From Phaseolus vulgaris (taxonomy: Eukaryota > Streptophyta > Magnoliopsida > Fabales > Fabaceae): a stretch of 64,000 nt of DNA. A program made the position numbers and the translations under genes. Below the pieces are notes generated by a model. That model was not told where the DNA came from and did no database searches. It saw only the letters and a list, made by a program, of their open reading frames with translations. Positions within the stretch are counted from its first letter, which is position 1, and each line of letters begins with the position of its first letter. Where the stretch lies: assembly GCF_000499845.2 (NCBI RefSeq), contig NC_023753.2:24228942-24292941 (forward strand), in the 5' to 3' direction. Positions 46,676 through 59,599 of the stretch are shown here, piece by piece.

Positions 46676-46800
46676 TGAAAGTTAATAATCCACAAACACA
46701 ATTACCTCTTAAACCTTTTCAAACTTGAATCAAATGCTAAATAATAATAATAATGAACATTTTATATGAATCAAAAAGATAATTAATGATCTTGAAATTG
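45860..46800 (+). repeat. Satellite with embedded (AAT)n microsatellites
   Basis: A module (CACAAACATAATTACCTCTT, CAAACTTGAATCAAATGCTA, GACATTTTATATGAATC, TAATTAATGATCTTGGAATT) recurs at about 46020, 46505 and 46690. The copies are separated by (AAT)n/(ATA)n runs, the longest at about 46160-46322, where ATTATTATA palindromes occur. The array has probably grown by unequal exchange and slippage. Confidence 0.8.
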
Positions 46801-47249
46801 TAAATTCTGAATATTAATATGGATATATTATGAAATATTAATATTAATAATATAGATTATAATAATTATTCACAAATCTTAAAACAAAATTGAATTTGAA
46901 AATTGAAATATAATATAATGCGAATAATATTAACGTAAATTTTTTTATGAAGAATACATTAATGCGAATAATAAAATTAAATACATTAAATTGAAGAATA
47001 ACTTTTTATTAAGTTTAATTTATTTATGCCAACACATTATTATAAAATAATAACACATATTTCATGTCTTCAAAGTAAACTATAAAGTAATAAATTGAAA
47101 TAAAAAATATAAAATAACAACTTTACCATTTATGTAAACAAAACTTGATAACTAAACTAAAGTAAACCGAATTATTTTTCTCTAGTGGACATTACAACAA
47201 TTTGCAAATTACATATCTCTATAATACAAATTGAATTTCTATAATCAGA
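46801..47249. other. AT-rich spacer
   Basis: Very A+T-rich with no gene. It may be the inner end of the minus-strand B3-exon element, but I found no terminus. Confidence 0.3.
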
Positions 47250-49587
47250 AAATTGTCGTTGGCAAATTAAATTTAGAAGAACATAATCTTGACTTTTCAT
47301 AGCACTAACAACACCATCATATGAATTGGGGTTACTCCACTATCAAAGATCAATTTGTCACCTTCAAAAAGTGTATGGATCTGACAAAATTCCCTCCATC
47401 CAGAACCAAATTAATAGAAGCTTTCGGATGTGGCCTTATCAGAATTTTGCAATTTACTTTACTCTTATGTCGATGAAGGACAACATACTTTAATCTGCTT
47501 TCCTGAATGTAATTGACAAAAGCAAAAGGAAGATCCTAAAAGCAAATAAACACATGTATAAATACAATAATGAAGTAATATGAAGTAAGAAAAATAATTA
47601 CGAAATTATGCAATTAAAAATTACCAGATGACTGGAATGACACAGATAGTGTGATAGTACTATAATGAAATGAACATAAGAACCCTCAATGAGAGGACCA
47701 CGATTTTGGAGACGATCATAAAATTTGTCTATAGATGAAGAAGTCGATTCTCCCTTAAACCAAGTAAACTTAAAAGAGTTATTTCCAACATAATCAAAAT
47801 ATACAACGTGATCACCTGAAAGGGCATAAAATTCACATATTTGAGTCCATCCTCCATTGACCATAGGATAGGAAAAATCCATATTATACTTAAGAATGAG
47901 TCTGTGACTTTCGATATCCACCCAAAACCAAAACGTCTTCCAAATTTGGTATGGGTGGTACTATAACAGAGAGTGGTACTATAACAGATAGAAAATCGTA
48001 AATAATAATAATAATGGACATGATAAAATAGACAAAATAATACCAGCTTGAAACTGTGATGCCATTTTACTAAGTCTTGGGAGTGTTTTTCAGGAGAAAG
48101 AATTGAAACCAAAGACAAATGTCTCAGAAAATGTATAAAGAAAAACATTAAGGATGAAAAGCAAACATCTTTAAGAAAAGAACTTGAACATTCGCTTCAG
48201 ATTAAAAAAAATAACTCCACTAAAAATGTATAAAAACAAACATCAAGCAGGAAAAGCAAACATCTTTAACAAAAGAACTTCAACATTTGTATCGGAATGA
48301 AAAATAGGTGGAAAAAAGGTGAAATAAAATTTAAAAAGAAAGTTTAACAACAAAAGGAGATGTCTTTGAAAGGAAGTCCAAACAGTAAGAAGCCAAAATA
48401 AAAATTTCTCCATTAACGATTAAAACACCCTAAACCAATAATGAAAACAACCATGCGGGCAAGAGAAGGAAAAAGCACACATCTTTAAGAAAACAACGGA
48501 GAGAAGAAGGAAAAAACAAACATCTTTAACAAAAAAACTTCAACATTGGTTTCAGAATGAAATATAGATGGAAAAAGGTGAAAAAAAGTTTAAAAAGAAA
48601 GTTTAACAACAAAAAGAAGATGTCTTTGAGAGGAAGTCCAAACCCTAAGTACCAAAAAAATAAATCTTCATTAACGATTAAAACAACAAAAACAAATAAT
48701 GAAAACAACCATACAGAGAGAAGAAGAAAAATATTTCACCTCGGTGCTTGAACATACGATGGATATGAAGAAAATCTATTGCACTATCGGTTGCTACACA
48801 GACAAAAGAAAAAGGCAAAATGTGAAAAAAAGCATAGAGCAAACCTAGAGAAGAAGAAATTGAAAAAAAAAAATCTCCAACAGAAGAAGGAAAAAGCGGA
48901 TATCTTTAACAAAACAACTTCAACAATGGTTTCAAATTGAAATATAGATGGAAAAAGGAGTAAAAAAGTTTAAAAAGCAAGTTTAACAACAAAAAGGAGA
49001 TGTCTTTGAGAGGAAGTCCAAACCCTAAGTAGCAAAAAAAAATCTCCATTAACAATTAAATCAGCAAAAAAATAAAAAATGAAATTAACCATGCGAACAG
49101 AAGAAGGAAAATATTTCACCTTGAACATACGATGGATATGAAGAAAAATCTATTAGTTGCTGCACAAACAAAAGAAAAATACGAAATGTGAGAAAAAGCA
49201 TAGAGCAAACCCAGAGAAGAAGAAATCCAAGAAAGGGAAAATTGTGCCCAGAGAAGAAGAAACCCAAGAAATGAAAATGCTTGAGAGAAAAACGAAAGCG
49301 GAATAAAAGAGAGAGAGTAAACGAGAGAAACCAAAATAAAAGAAAGAGAAATGCGTAAATGAGAGGAGAGAGAGTAAATCAGAGGAAAATGTGAGTAATA
49401 ATAAGATGAAAGAGAAAAATGTGGGTGATAATAAAATGAGAGTTTTGTGACATGTGTAAGTTTTACCGCGTCACTTGTTACTTCCAGAATGAGTTTGAGA
49501 TTACTATTTTGAGTTAAAATTTAAAATTTTTCTTTTTTATTTTTTTTAAAAACTTATCACGAAAGTGTCTTCTGTTTATATTATAGA
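47250..49587 (-). mobile_element. B3-exon repeat family, copy 3 (minus strand), Helitron-like 5' end
   Basis: The 5' end TCTATAATATAAACAG is at 49587-49572 and is preceded by A. The long pyrimidine-rich leader and the exon ending CAGCAACCGATAGTG are at about 49270-48770. Repeated GGGTTTGGACTTCCTC blocks follow at about 49020, 48645 and 48380. MASQFQAG with a GT donor is at about 48074-48050. The B3-like exon at 47950-47640 reads FWFWVDIESHRLILKYN, NGGWTQICEFYALSGDHVV and YVGNNSFKFTWFKGE. The next exon (DLPFAFVNYIQESRLKYVVL, then ILIRPHPKA) spans about 47535-47400. This is the most complete copy. B3 domains bind DNA; whether this one serves the element is unknown. Nearby stops suggest it is not functional. 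Confidence 0.5.
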
Positions 49588-50133
49588 TTAATTGATAATG
49601 TTCCTGCTACAAAAAGAGGAAGAACACGAAGACTTTTTGGACTGAGGAGGGCGATCGACAGGGGAGGACGGGTGACCCAAAGAATAAGAGGTAGGGCGAG
49701 ACTCCAACGACATGACTAACCTTTGTTAAAATAAGGGTAGGCGAGGGCGAAGCCTTGTAAAGAGGCCGAAAGGTCACTCGGTTCTCAAAGCAGTGGACGA
49801 AAGAAGGCTTGGCTTTCAGACATACTCACTAAGAAAAATGCAAGGTCTCGACACTGTTGGGGATCCCTATTTATAAGGCCCATGGGCCTCGGATTCTGAA
49901 CCGATGCACAAATCTCAACCGTTGGATCCAACGGTTCACAACACTTCCCGCCCGAAAAACCCCTCATTAATGGCAGTCGCGTCACGCCACCTAGGGTCGC
50001 GTCACGCCGCCTAAGGTCACATCATACCTCGAGAAACAAAACAGCCACACAACCAAGGGAGACCGACCGACACACCATCATTAAAAACTCATCGGGCACA
50101 TCTAGCATATCTGCCCTCGAGCCTGGGGGCAAG
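49588..50133 (+). mobile_element. 3' internal fragment of a GC-rich Gypsy element
   Basis: Much more G+C-rich than its surroundings (ACCGACCGACAC, CGCGTCACGCC twice). It ends with the purine tract GCCTGGGGGCAAG directly before the LTR at 50134. No polymerase domain is visible. The left boundary with the B3-exon copy is taken as 49588 but is uncertain. Confidence 0.5.
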
Positions 50134-50756
50134 TGTACCGGTATGGGTGAGGCTGACCTCCGGTCTCCCTGCCCGAGACCCACCTGGCTGGCCGAGACCT
50201 GGTCAACCTGACCAAGACCAAGGGAAGGCTGGCCGAGACCTGAGAGACTTGGCCGAGACGACGAGGCCGACGACCTACCTGGCCGAGACCTTAGAAGACC
50301 TGGCCGAGATGACCGAGACCAGGGAAATTTGGCTGATGGCCGACCCATACCAGGGGAACTTGGCCGACGGCCGACCCCTATTACCGTTAACGCTCAAACC
50401 AAGATCAGTGAAGTTAATCCATCATTAAGAATTAGGTAATACAACCCTAAGCGATATCCACTCCGATAAGCGGGCCCAACAAGGTAGGCCCATTAGAATA
50501 ATATAAATAGCACGCATTCCAAGGAGTAAGGTATGTCATTTATTACTGTTCACCTACCTGAGAGCTGACCACCCGCTTTACTGACTTGAGCGTCGGAGTG
50601 TCTTTGTAGGTACCCCCACCATCCGGTGTTCAGCCGAGAGTGAGTGTCGAAGGAGAAGCAGGAGGACGAGAGGAATCTCAGCTCATCACCTAGTAACCTG
50701 ACCGACCGAAGGAAGGAGAAGACTTCGATAGTTCTTTAGATCTCATCTTCCTAACA
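50134..50756 (+). repeat. Gypsy 3' LTR (623 bp)
   Basis: Starts TGTACCGG, ends CTAACA, and follows a polypurine tract. It contains repeated CTGGCCGAGACC units (50170-50370), a TATAAATAGC box near 50501, and GAGCGTCGGAGTGTCTTTG plus GGTACCCCCACC, a conserved U5-like stretch of legume Gypsy LTRs that also appears near 8186. No 5' LTR or matching TSD was found, so the element is truncated. Confidence 0.6.
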
Positions 50757-52235
50757 GGAATAGGTAGAACACCCATTCATGAATATAGTTTGGAAAAGGG
50801 AGGGGCAATTACAAGCTCAAAATAGAGATAAATGAAGGCTGCTACGAGGTTTGCTTTAATGCATAGGAGGTGTTGTCTGTCAGATTGACTACTGACTCTT
50901 TTCTTTCCTATCCTCCTAAGGTTAAGCTCTATTTCTTATATATTGCAAATAATGGGTATGTACCTAAATGCTACTATTTTCCAATAATATTAATTAAAAG
51001 AGATAATATTATTTTCTTTATCTAAAGGCATTCGTTGGTAGAGTATTTAATTATCTCTTTCTTTACTAAAACATATAATCTCTCACGTCTTTTCTGCAAT
51101 TTAATTTTAAAACTTGATACAGAATATCGAATTAAAGGTTTTTACGTAGTGGTTAGTTAATCCGCCATATTTTTTTTATTATTATTTTTAACAAATTAAA
51201 ATTTAAGAAACCCTTGCGCAATGGTCATTAGATTATTGTCCTTATTTTATAGAAGGCGTATTGTAAACAAATTTTGATATAGGAACAATTGTTTCTGGCA
51301 TTTTTTTCAATAACACAATTATAGTTATGTGAGCCACCATTTTTCACGCGTTTTTAAGCTTGGTTAGGTTATGGAATATTTTTTTACATAAACTTTTTAT
51401 CAAGGTTAAAATAAGTATTCCGAACAAGCAAAAACGTCTCAGCAGTCTTTGTCGGACAGAAAAAAAATAATAAATGTACTTTTATAAATATGTAATAAAT
51501 ATAGGATATCTAATAAATGAAAAATCACGTGATCTTTATCAATTTGATAAAAATCAATAGAATTCCCATTGGATAATTTTATTGAAGAGTTATTTTAATA
51601 CGGAACTAAACTCAACATGTATTAATATGAATGATACTGAGTAAAAAAAATTCTATACAATGTTTTGGGATAAGTCAATTAATGATTTTGACATGAAAAT
51701 AAATTACTTCAAGTGTCAACCTATGCTACCAAATACAAAAAAAATCACCATATAATCAGGTAAATAGTAAACATTGTTTCTTCAATAGGAATATAGAATA
51801 TAAAACTAATCAATTCGCAGTTAAAATATTACAAAAAAGAAATCATTAGTTCTATTTATTTTTTATCAAACTTCATATTTGTAATTTTTTTGCTAACTCT
51901 TACAATTTTAAATGTTCACTGATTATTTCAAATCTTATAAATCTATAATAATGTTATTTCAAATAATATAAATTCTAATATTATAAATTTATTAAAATCT
52001 AATCTACAAAATCTTTGATTATAAAGTTTTTTGTAAAAAAATATGATAAGTAATTATATTTCAACATAGTTTTTTTAAATTCATAAAATTTGGTATCTTT
52101 TAAAACTTCAGTACAATACATTCTTAAATATACAATTACGCAGAAGTTGCCAAATAACAGAATTTTGCCTGTTGATGTAATTCAAGAAAATTAATCGTCT
52201 CTAATATTCTTTGTTCAGGCTAACTAATATGCATT
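50757..52235. other. AT-rich intergenic spacer, no gene seen
   Basis: No reading frame, repeat or RNA gene recognised. It holds the 3' flank of OEP16-4. Confidence 0.5.
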
Positions 52236-55200
52236 TTAAGATGTTCTGGAATAGTCAGCTGCAGCACAGAAAATAGAAACCAAACCAGCCATCCCAATCA
52301 CCTGTGCCCAATTTCGCGTTCCAGCAGCAGCAGCGCCGCCAGCAACAGCACCCCCGATCAAACCGTTGACCTGTCAGGGAAAAATTTAAAATTAATTTCC
52401 GGCAAATTATTGAACCATGTTCCTTTTATAGTGTTACTAACATCACAGTTGTTTAAAGCCTACATATGCAACCATGCTAATAGTCCAGCATGCTTGGTAC
52501 GCCTGAAAAACTACAATATATCGATGATAAGGTACACAATCATGCAAAAAATGCAATATTAACTTCCATTTGGTCAGAACAACTGATCATATGCAGTCTT
52601 TTGTTTGGTTAGAGAATTTAACAGCAGAATAAGAATTCAAAGTTCCCAGAGAAATATATTACCGAGAACCTATCACCTACCGACCTGTCACTGATCACCG
52701 CGGAATGTATAATTGCTTTGCAGTGCTCAAGCAGGAATTCACTATACTCACGGCTGATTGAAGTTTGTAAGAGTATTAGAAAAAAAACCTTTACAAAATT
52801 AGATAATTTTATAAGTGTAATTTTAGAAGGATTGTGTGAAACAATAAAAAGATTTAATGGTATAAGAGAATTATATTCACTTATGAGTTATTCAATGTTT
52901 GTGATGATTATTTTTGAATGGATAGATTATGTAATTACTTTTGGGTAAAAAACTGTGTAGTTACATATATCAAATAGTAAAATTATTTTTATTTGATAAA
53001 AGATAAAATTGTACAATTAAAAATGATATAAAAAGTAATTTATATTGTAAAACTTTTTCTGAAGGTAGAAACCATTATTTGTTTAGTTACAATTATGAAA
53101 AACACACCTTATTTCAAAAGTTAGCTATGATTATAGCCTTCTTCAAATAGCTACTCAAAATAATAAGAAATCTGATTTATTTTAGATTCTTGCTTTTTCT
53201 TTCAAAAACTAAGCAAACACACTAAAAATCTTCAAAAATGAATTTTGAAAATGAAAAGAAATTGAAACAAATGAGCTCTACAAGTCCAGATTGCCTCTCA
53301 CGGAGGCACATAAATTGACACATTTGCACAAAATGGACAGTGCCGTCGAAAGCCTGAGTAAGTATGTGCTTGGACATTACAGCATCCCAAAAGCTCTTTT
53401 ATTAAACTAAATACAAAGTGAACTACATGTATCTGGCTAGTTTCACGCAATCAGAGGGACATAGTGCCTTGGGACTATGAGTAGTCGAGCTTATAGTTGG
53501 AACATCCTATATTGAAATTGATGTGGTATGATTTTACCTGGCAAGCAAAATATTTGTAAAGAGACTAGAGCCACGGCCGATTTTTGTTTTGATGATCAGG
53601 GAAGATCGTACTTGAACAATCGATGAAGAGGATGTTAACAGATGTAATGTGAGACCAGAGATATAGGCAATGTGAGACCCAAAACAAAAAATAGCTGTGC
53701 AAAAGCAGCAGAATATGAAATGTGAGACCTAAATTAGTATTACCAGCCTAGTTCTTGTCGATTTAGCTATTAAAGTATTATGTGTAAGACAGTAACAGAA
53801 GCATTGGAGTAATATTGAACACAACCATTTCAATTAAAAAATACCATGGCACTGCATCTTCGGAAAATTATATATTTGGGAGGCAAGTTGTATCAAAGCA
53901 GTACCCCAAATGTATCTATCAACTAATTTTTAAAAATCAAACTCCAGATACTCAGAGGATATGTTATCTAGGAATATTGCACATGTGCGATATTAATATT
54001 TTTTGCCAATTTTGGACTACCTGGGCTGAATAGGTATATTCATTTGGTTGCCTATACTTGTTCATCTTTGCTTACATGAGTGGAGTGTCTTTCCAAGTAT
54101 ACACCCGTCCCCTTCATTGCTAACCTTGCAAGAAGCTCTCCGACACCATGAAGCAGTAATGCGGTCACCAACCAAGTACAGCCAAGGATAACAAATTATA
54201 GATATCTAAACACCTGACAAGACTGCAGGAATGTCTAAACCAATCCGAACCCTTTTATTGGCATTTTTAGAAGCACACCAACTGCTTCTTTGTACTATCC
54301 TTAAAGGGCAAAGTCCAAGCTACATTACAGGTCATGAATTGTCGGAAAAATAACAGGTCTAAGCTTCATTATGGATGAGAAGAGAGCACTTTACTCTCTC
54401 GGGTGTTTAAAATATGTATCTGGGCATATTGTACATGTGCAACCTTAATCTCTCTGCCTATACTCATTTCGCCTTTGGTTACTAAAGTGGAGTGCCTTTG
54501 CAGAGATCACAGTGCATCTGAATCCTAAACAAAAATCCTAAGATTTATAAACCGTGAGAAAGCTCTCGGTCATCACCATGCAGTGTTGAGATCACAGACC
54601 AGGTATAGCAAAGAATAACTAAAGATATCTACACATCTGGCATGACTGAAGGAACGCATTAACAATCCAGGAAGAGAAGCAAAAAATCATCATTCATTGT
54701 CGTTACAAGAAGGATACACTCTATTTCCTGACACTATCTTTAAAGAGCAAAATCTAAGCTTCATTACAGGTCTAGAATGTTCAAAAAACGACTACGTTGT
54801 AGTGTTGTAGCACCACTTGCATTGCACAGTTGCAAAATCTTTATTTCGTCAAATGACGATTGAATATTTTCTTGATCATTTGGAAACTAAGGCAAAAGGC
54901 ATAAGAGAAAGAATGAGTGAACTAACCCAATCATTCCGCCCCCTGTATTTCTGAACCCCGCATCGCGTAATGCTGAAAACGCCGGCTACAAACCCTAAAA
55001 CCCCAAATCAAGCAACGTTAACGCCACAAAAGATTATTACACAGCCCAAACACCATCTTGAGCATAGATAGATTACCGCATCGAATCCCAAAACTGCGAA
55101 CGGTGTTAGCCTGATAATGGCAACCCAAAATATGTCATCAACTCACAGAAAAACCCTACCACCAGCTTTGCAAAATTTGATAAACAAAAAATAATAATTT

Positions 55201-55539
55201 ACCACAAAAGAAGCTTTAGCAATGCCTGTTAGTCCTGCACACATAAATGGATGATCACGAATTAGCAATTGAAAATCATAGGAGAATCCATAGTTGGAAA
55301 AATCCGCACTAGGAGTCCCCACATATTAAAGAAAATTACCCTGTTGACGAGCGTCGTATGGACCAGCGCACAAGCCCCAGATTGCACCGGCCTGAAGAAC
55401 AATTCAGAGTTTCTTTCATTAGGTCTATTATTTTGCGATTGAAGCAAAGAGGAATAAACAATGTTACCGCTCCGACACGAATAATAGCCTCAACGGCGAG
55501 GGAGGAGCACGGAGCGACGCCGTCCAGGTTTTCTTCCAT
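52236..55539 (-). CDS. OEP16-4: OEP16-4-like outer envelope pore protein (Tim17/22/23 family)
   Basis: Six exons on the minus strand: 55539-55468, 55391-55340, 55234-55203, 55110-55077, 54994-54927 and 52370-52236, with frame kept, giving 130 aa. The protein starts MEENLDGVAPCSSLAVEAII, continues IWGLCAGPYDARQQGLTGIA, SFGIRCGFVAGVFSITRCG and YRGRNDWVNGLIGGAVAGGA, and ends near NWAQVIGMAGLVSIF. These match plant OEP16-4 (about 136 aa), a PRAT-family four-helix channel of the chloroplast outer envelope. The Gly-rich helices are visible. The last intron is unusually long (2.56 kb) and holds an internal duplication. It is head-to-head with RPL22. All key regions are present, so I expect a functional gene. 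Confidence 0.9.
54050..54800 (-). repeat. Direct duplication inside the OEP16-4 last intron
   Basis: The block at about 54050-54300 (TGCCTATACTTGTTCATC, GTGGAGTGTCTTTCCA, AGCCAAGGATAACAAATTAT, GATATCTAAACACCTGACA) recurs diverged at about 54460-54670. The second copy reads TGCCTATACTCATTTCGC, GTGGAGTGCCTTTGCA, AGCAAAGAATAACTAAAG and GATATCTACACATCTGGCA. No function is apparent. Confidence 0.6.
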
Positions 55540-55804
55540 TTTCTCTCCGTCGCCACGTAGGCGCGTAGAATAGAACAGCATGGGAGAGGAACGTTTTGGG
55601 CCTACTTTGTTGGGTCTCGGCCCATAATAATTTTTTTCTGCCCAAGTATTTTGGGCTGGGCTTATAATAAACAGTTGAAACGGCAGGTGTTGCTGCAGTT
55701 TTACAAGACAGAAACCCTAGTTTATATTGGTCTCTCTGTTAGTGCCCCTGCTGCTTATCACCGTCACGAGGGAGAGAGTGTGTGTTAGAGAGAGAGGCGC
55801 GAAA
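55540..55804. promoter_or_regulatory. Bidirectional promoter of OEP16-4 and RPL22
   Basis: Only 265 bp separate the two start codons. The interval has TGGGCC at 55597-55602, its complement GGCCCA at 55619-55624, and two TGGGCT at 55652-55662. A telo-box AAACCCTA lies at 55712-55719. TGGGCY (site II, bound by TCP factors) plus telo-box is the usual promoter of plant ribosomal protein genes. A pyrimidine-rich GGTCTCTCTG follows, as expected near a ribosomal-protein transcription start. Confidence 0.75.
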
Positions 55805-56896
<1,092 letters not shown>

Positions 56897-58550
56897 GGAT
56901 CTAATTCTGTCTTCTGCATTTCCCTTAGGTCTAGTAGTTGAGGAGTCTCTTTTATCATGTCTTGTTTATTGACTTGTTACTGGTTGTTTAAATATTCCTG
57001 TGTTTAATTTGGAATCGACTTTATTATGCCTTCATATGAAGTTTTATAGTGATTATTTGAGAGATTATCATAAAAATCAGATTTTTATTTTGGGATACCA
57101 TTTACTATTACTGTGTGAGCGGTGTTTTAGTTTTTCGTCCTCCTATGGGCAAAAAATGGCTACTCATATAGATGATAATCACCTTAAGAAGGTTCAATTT
57201 TTTTGGTCCATCTTAAGCTTTGTACTTGCCTCGAGTCTGGGTGTAACTGCTGGATAACATTCAATTTATCAACATCCCAGTTACATCATGAGAAAGTAGA
57301 AATAGCTGGTAGTATCGGTGCATACGGATATCATTAAAAAAGCTGGAAAGGAGAAGGAATCATTAGATGGATAGCTTTTGTACTGCTGGACTATAATTTA
57401 GTGCTAATCTTTATATCATCTAGTTTTACTCCTCTTTGTAACATTGCAAAAGTTGAAGATCCTATAAACATGGTTGAAAATTATTTGTTATAAAAATAGT
57501 GTAACAGAGGGAGTAAAGGAGATTTCTGATACAGATGTGTTTTAATAGTACCTAATTATTTCTCAAAATATAGTAGAAAGTATTAAGGATGGATTTGGTT
57601 AGAGGATCTTTTTGTAAGATTTAGATGAAAAAGGAACGATTCGGACAATGTTATCTAGACTCTTTTTTCTTAGATTTAACTTCTTTTGGTATCTATTATT
57701 TTTTATATAAACAAGTTATAGGTTTTTTTTCTCATTAAAATACAGTCGCATTTTGATTGAATTGGCTTTTTTATCATTATTTATTGTAGTCCAAAATATT
57801 TTTTATAGTCTTTATCAATTAATTTAAATATATTAATTCAAAATGAGCAGGATACATATTTATATTTTATAAGAATAGTATTTTTGTGGTAATAAATTGG
57901 TTTGGAAAATGATACATTGTTTGTTTCACTATACAACTCTTTTTCTTTATCTTCAATTTTTACAACTGATAATCAATTAAAAGTTGGAAATAAAACATCT
58001 TAATATATCATTCCTCAATTTTGGTTTTGTATGGAATGAATGAGCAGTCCTTGTTTGCTTCTATCGAAGAATCTGACAAATGTGTTGTATTTGCTTCTAA
58101 TAATTTGCGTTGCTATATGGGCTGAAAGGTGCAAATATTTCTGAAATGGTTTCCTCTTATATAAAAGAACGTTGAGGAAATACAAGCTTTGTTTGGATTA
58201 GGAATTTGTTTGGATTAGGAAGTTGAAATGAGGGAATGAATTTGATATGATTTAAAGAGAAAGTATAAAGAAATTTAGTGTGTTTGGGTTTAGGGTTTAG
58301 GGTTTAGTGTGTTTGCATTAAGGTAAATATAGTGGAAAGTGTAGAAAAAATTTATAAAAGTTTATAAGTCATGTGATGAGTGTGATAGAAATTGTATTTT
58401 TTTTAATTAACAAAAATGTAACTTTATACATTTGCCTTACATTTAAAAATTGATAAAAACAAATAATTTGATTGATTATTTGTTAATTATAATTTTTTTT
58501 AATTAAAATTATTTTTTCGGCAATTGAAATGAAGCTCAGACACTTCTCTT
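56897..58550. other. RPL22 3' flank and AT-rich spacer
   Basis: The first 150 bp probably hold the 3' UTR and poly(A) signal. No further gene seen. A short telomere-type tract (TTTAGGG)2TTTAG lies at 58289-58307. Confidence 0.5.
58289..58307 (+). repeat. Short interstitial telomere-type tract
   Basis: Two full TTTAGGG units and a partial third, within AT-rich spacer. Confidence 0.8.
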
Positions 58551-58557
58551 AAATGGC

Positions 58558-58592
58558 GTGTCGGTGTCCGATTTCGTATCGGACACCGACAC
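58558..58592. repeat. Perfect 14-bp inverted repeat with 7-nt loop
   Basis: GTGTCGGTGTCCGA (58558-58571), loop TTTCGTA, then TCGGACACCGACAC (58579-58592). The flank repeats GACACG and GTGTCC motifs, and a related CGTGTCCGTGTCGTATC occurs at about 58953. It resembles the GTGTCCG-rich dispersed repeats common in legumes; no gene is nearby. Confidence 0.8.
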
Positions 58593-59590
58593 TCGTATGA
58601 CACCTGTAGGACACGTATCCGTGAAGTGTCCATTTTAAAAAGTATTTGTTATATTTTTGACAATTCTAGTAGGGTTCTAACACAATTTTAAAAAAGAAAA
58701 ATACATTAATTTTCTAAAAATTCAAACTTTATGGTATAAATTGTTAGTAATGCACATAAATGATTATAAAAATAAGAAACAAATCCTTGTGAACAATTCA
58801 TGAAAAACATCTTTTTGCTCCAAAAAATAATCTGGAACATACTTGTGCACATAAATCTTAATTGTCAATTTATATAATTCATCATTATATAATATATATA
58901 TGTGTGTGTCCCCGTGTTCAACATTTTAGAAATTTTACGTATCTCTATGTCCGTGTCCGTGTCGTATCAGTGTTTGTGTCAGTGTCTTTCGATATTGTGT
59001 TCGAGCTAACTTCGAAAAAATATAAATTATATAAATTTTTTGAATCATATTCATAAACTTTATTTAGAACAAAGTTGTAATTGTGAATTATTTATTTTTT
59101 AATTATAGTTGTGTGCAATTAAAAGATTATTTTTAGTATGGAAGAAATTATTTATAATAATATGTTATAGTTATAATTCGATAAAGGAAATGCTTTTTTT
59201 ATGAAATAAATATTAATGTGTATTAATGCAGTATTTTAGTTTATTAAAGCAAAATTCATTTATAAATTTTGTGCATAATAATAATAATAATAATGTTTTG
59301 AAAAATCATATGAATTATGTATCATTCAAAACAGCCATGGAAGTCCTTAATTTGTTTAGGGGATTCGTGTCATAAATAAGATTACAGATTCGAAAAGAAA
59401 AACACATGCATAATAAAATACACCCAAATTTTTACGTAGTTTAGGGATTTGTAGTCATTATCTTGATTAGCTTTCTCATTCTTCGCTCGAGAGGCAGATC
59501 AAAGAGTTGTTTTACCGCATTAGGATGACTACACAAGAAGTCGTAACAGTTATCCAACAAATTTCCATCATGTATGTTCATCTCCACTAA
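58593..59590. other. AT-rich spacer
   Basis: Contains an (AAT)n run near 59278-59294 and GTGTCCGTGTC-type repeats near 58950-58990. No gene seen. The left end of the Harbinger element may lie here, but I could not identify its TIR. Confidence 0.4.
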
Positions 59591-59599
59591 CATTTCCTA

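Noticed and set aside
50022..50428. Arg/Pro/Ser-rich frames on both strands
   Set aside because: They come from the repeated CTGGCCGAGACC units of an LTR; no domain or gene structure.
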